This document shows positions 7,297-7,942 of a stretch of DNA of 7,942 nucleotides, piece by piece. A program made the position numbers and the translations under genes. The notes beneath the pieces are model-generated. The model did no database searches and was not told the DNA's origin. It saw only the letters and a program-made list of their open reading frames with translations. Source of the stretch: Flavobacteriales bacterium (lineage in GTDB: Bacteria > Bacteroidota > Bacteroidia > Flavobacteriales > Parvicellaceae); the NCBI GenBank assembly GCA_014239715.1, contig JAAZYJ010000005.1, positions 1 through 7,942 of the forward strand, read 5' to 3'. Numbering within the stretch: position 1 is the first letter of the stretch; every line of letters starts with the position of its first letter.

Positions 7297-7942
7297 GTGT
7301 CAAAGCCACAAAATATTATCCTGATAGTTGCGGACAGTTTAAGATATGATTCCATTCATTCAGGAATGAATCCGGGATTGGCTTACACCGAAGCACATGG
7401 AACCAAGTTTACAGAAGCACGGTCAGCGGGATGCTGGACGTTACCGGCAACTGCCAGTTTGTTCACGGGGTTGATGCCTCATGAGCATGGGGCAACCAGC
7501 CAGACCAGAAAATTATCAGGAGACTATGTCACTCTGGCTGAAAAGCTACAAGCAGATGGCTTTAAAACCTATCAGGTAACAGCGAATGTTGCTACAACAG
7601 AAATTTTCGGGCTGGATCGTGGATTTGACGAAGTCCACAAAATATGGGGAATGGTACAACCAAAATTCAAAAAAACACTGCGATTTGCGGTACTTGCAGG
7701 AAAGCCCAGAGTCAGAAAAATGCTTATGTCTCGTGACACTCTTGTGAACGACCTATCTGAAGACCTTACCGTGGGGAACTGCTGGGTTCAAAACACTTTT
7801 GAAGATTCTTTCGGTGTTGCCCGAAATATTATCAAAAAGAACGAGCAAAAGAATGAGCGGTCTTTTGTTTTTATCAATATGATGGAGTCTCATTTCCCCT
7901 ACCACATCGGCCCTACATTTAAACTGAGTCAGAAGGGCATTA
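7297..7942 (+). CDS. Alkaline-phosphatase/sulfatase-superfamily protein with Thr at the nucleophile position (partial)
   Basis: The frame runs from GTG 7297 off the right edge, giving 215 residues of the N-terminal part. The frame is open back to 7246, but only TTG (7276) offers another start; GTG gives the family's usual opening MSKPQNIILIVADSLRYDS, with the metal-binding Asp13. The segment GCWTLPATASLFTGLMPHEHG (45-65) aligns with the sulfatase signature C-x-P-S-R-x-x-L-x-T-G, with Thr48 in place of the modifiable Cys and Ala-Thr in place of Ser-Arg. ESHFPYH (197-203) resembles the conserved HxPY metal-site region. No signal peptide or membrane segment is present, so a cytoplasmic location is suggested for the visible part. 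Likely chemistry is phospho- or sulfo-ester hydrolysis or phosphotransfer with a Thr nucleophile; the substrate is unknown. Confidence 0.88.
   Translation, partial: MSKPQNIILIVADSLRYDSIHSGMNPGLAYTEAHGTKFTEARSAGCWTLPATASLFTGLMPHEHGATSQTRKLSGDYVTLAEKLQADGFKTYQVTANVATTEIFGLDRGFDEVHKIWGMVQPKFKKTLRFAVLAGKPRVRKMLMSRDTLVNDLSEDLTVGNCWVQNTFEDSFGVARNIIKKNEQKNERSFVFINMMESHFPYHIGPTFKLSQKGI

Overview
The window looks like a chromosomal segment of a Bacteroidota bacterium. The evidence is indirect: moderate-to-low GC by eye, mostly A-rich translation starts without strong Shine-Dalgarno sequences, boxes matching the Bacteroidota -7 promoter element TAnnTTTG ahead of three genes, and protein types typical of that phylum (group III truncated haemoglobin, TIGR02594-type CHAP hydrolase, exported ZU5-like and FG-GAP/PQQ-like proteins). 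Genus cannot be assigned from the sequence alone.

Layout from left to right: bases 1-3056 hold three closely spaced minus-strand genes, read right to left. They encode a secreted CHAP-family cysteine peptidase/amidase with a helical N-terminal region, a secreted PQQ/FG-GAP beta-propeller, and an exported ZU5-like protein that runs off the left edge. Spacings of 29 and 18 bp suggest one operon making exported proteins. A divergent 188-bp spacer separates this from a plus-strand group III truncated haemoglobin (3245-3619), which ends 5 bp from the end of a convergent minus-strand diacylglycerol/lipid kinase-like gene (3625-4503). Upstream of the kinase on the same strand lies an NADP-type glutamate dehydrogenase gene (4557-5930), with a strong intrinsic terminator whose T-run touches the kinase start codon. 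Further right is dprA (6139-7230, minus). Last is a plus-strand alkaline-phosphatase/sulfatase-fold gene (7297 to the right edge, incomplete).

The right two thirds is mostly housekeeping: ammonia assimilation (gdhA), ssDNA handling in transformation (dprA), lipid phosphorylation and O2/NO haem chemistry, with no sign that these act as one pathway. The most system-like part is the three-gene exported operon at the left: a peptidoglycan-hydrolase-like enzyme co-transcribed with two likely extracytoplasmic binding or structural proteins of unknown role. I see no rRNA, tRNA, CRISPR array, insertion sequence or phage gene. No gene-free stretch exceeds 300 bases; the longest are 208 bp (5931-6138) and 188 bp (3057-3244).
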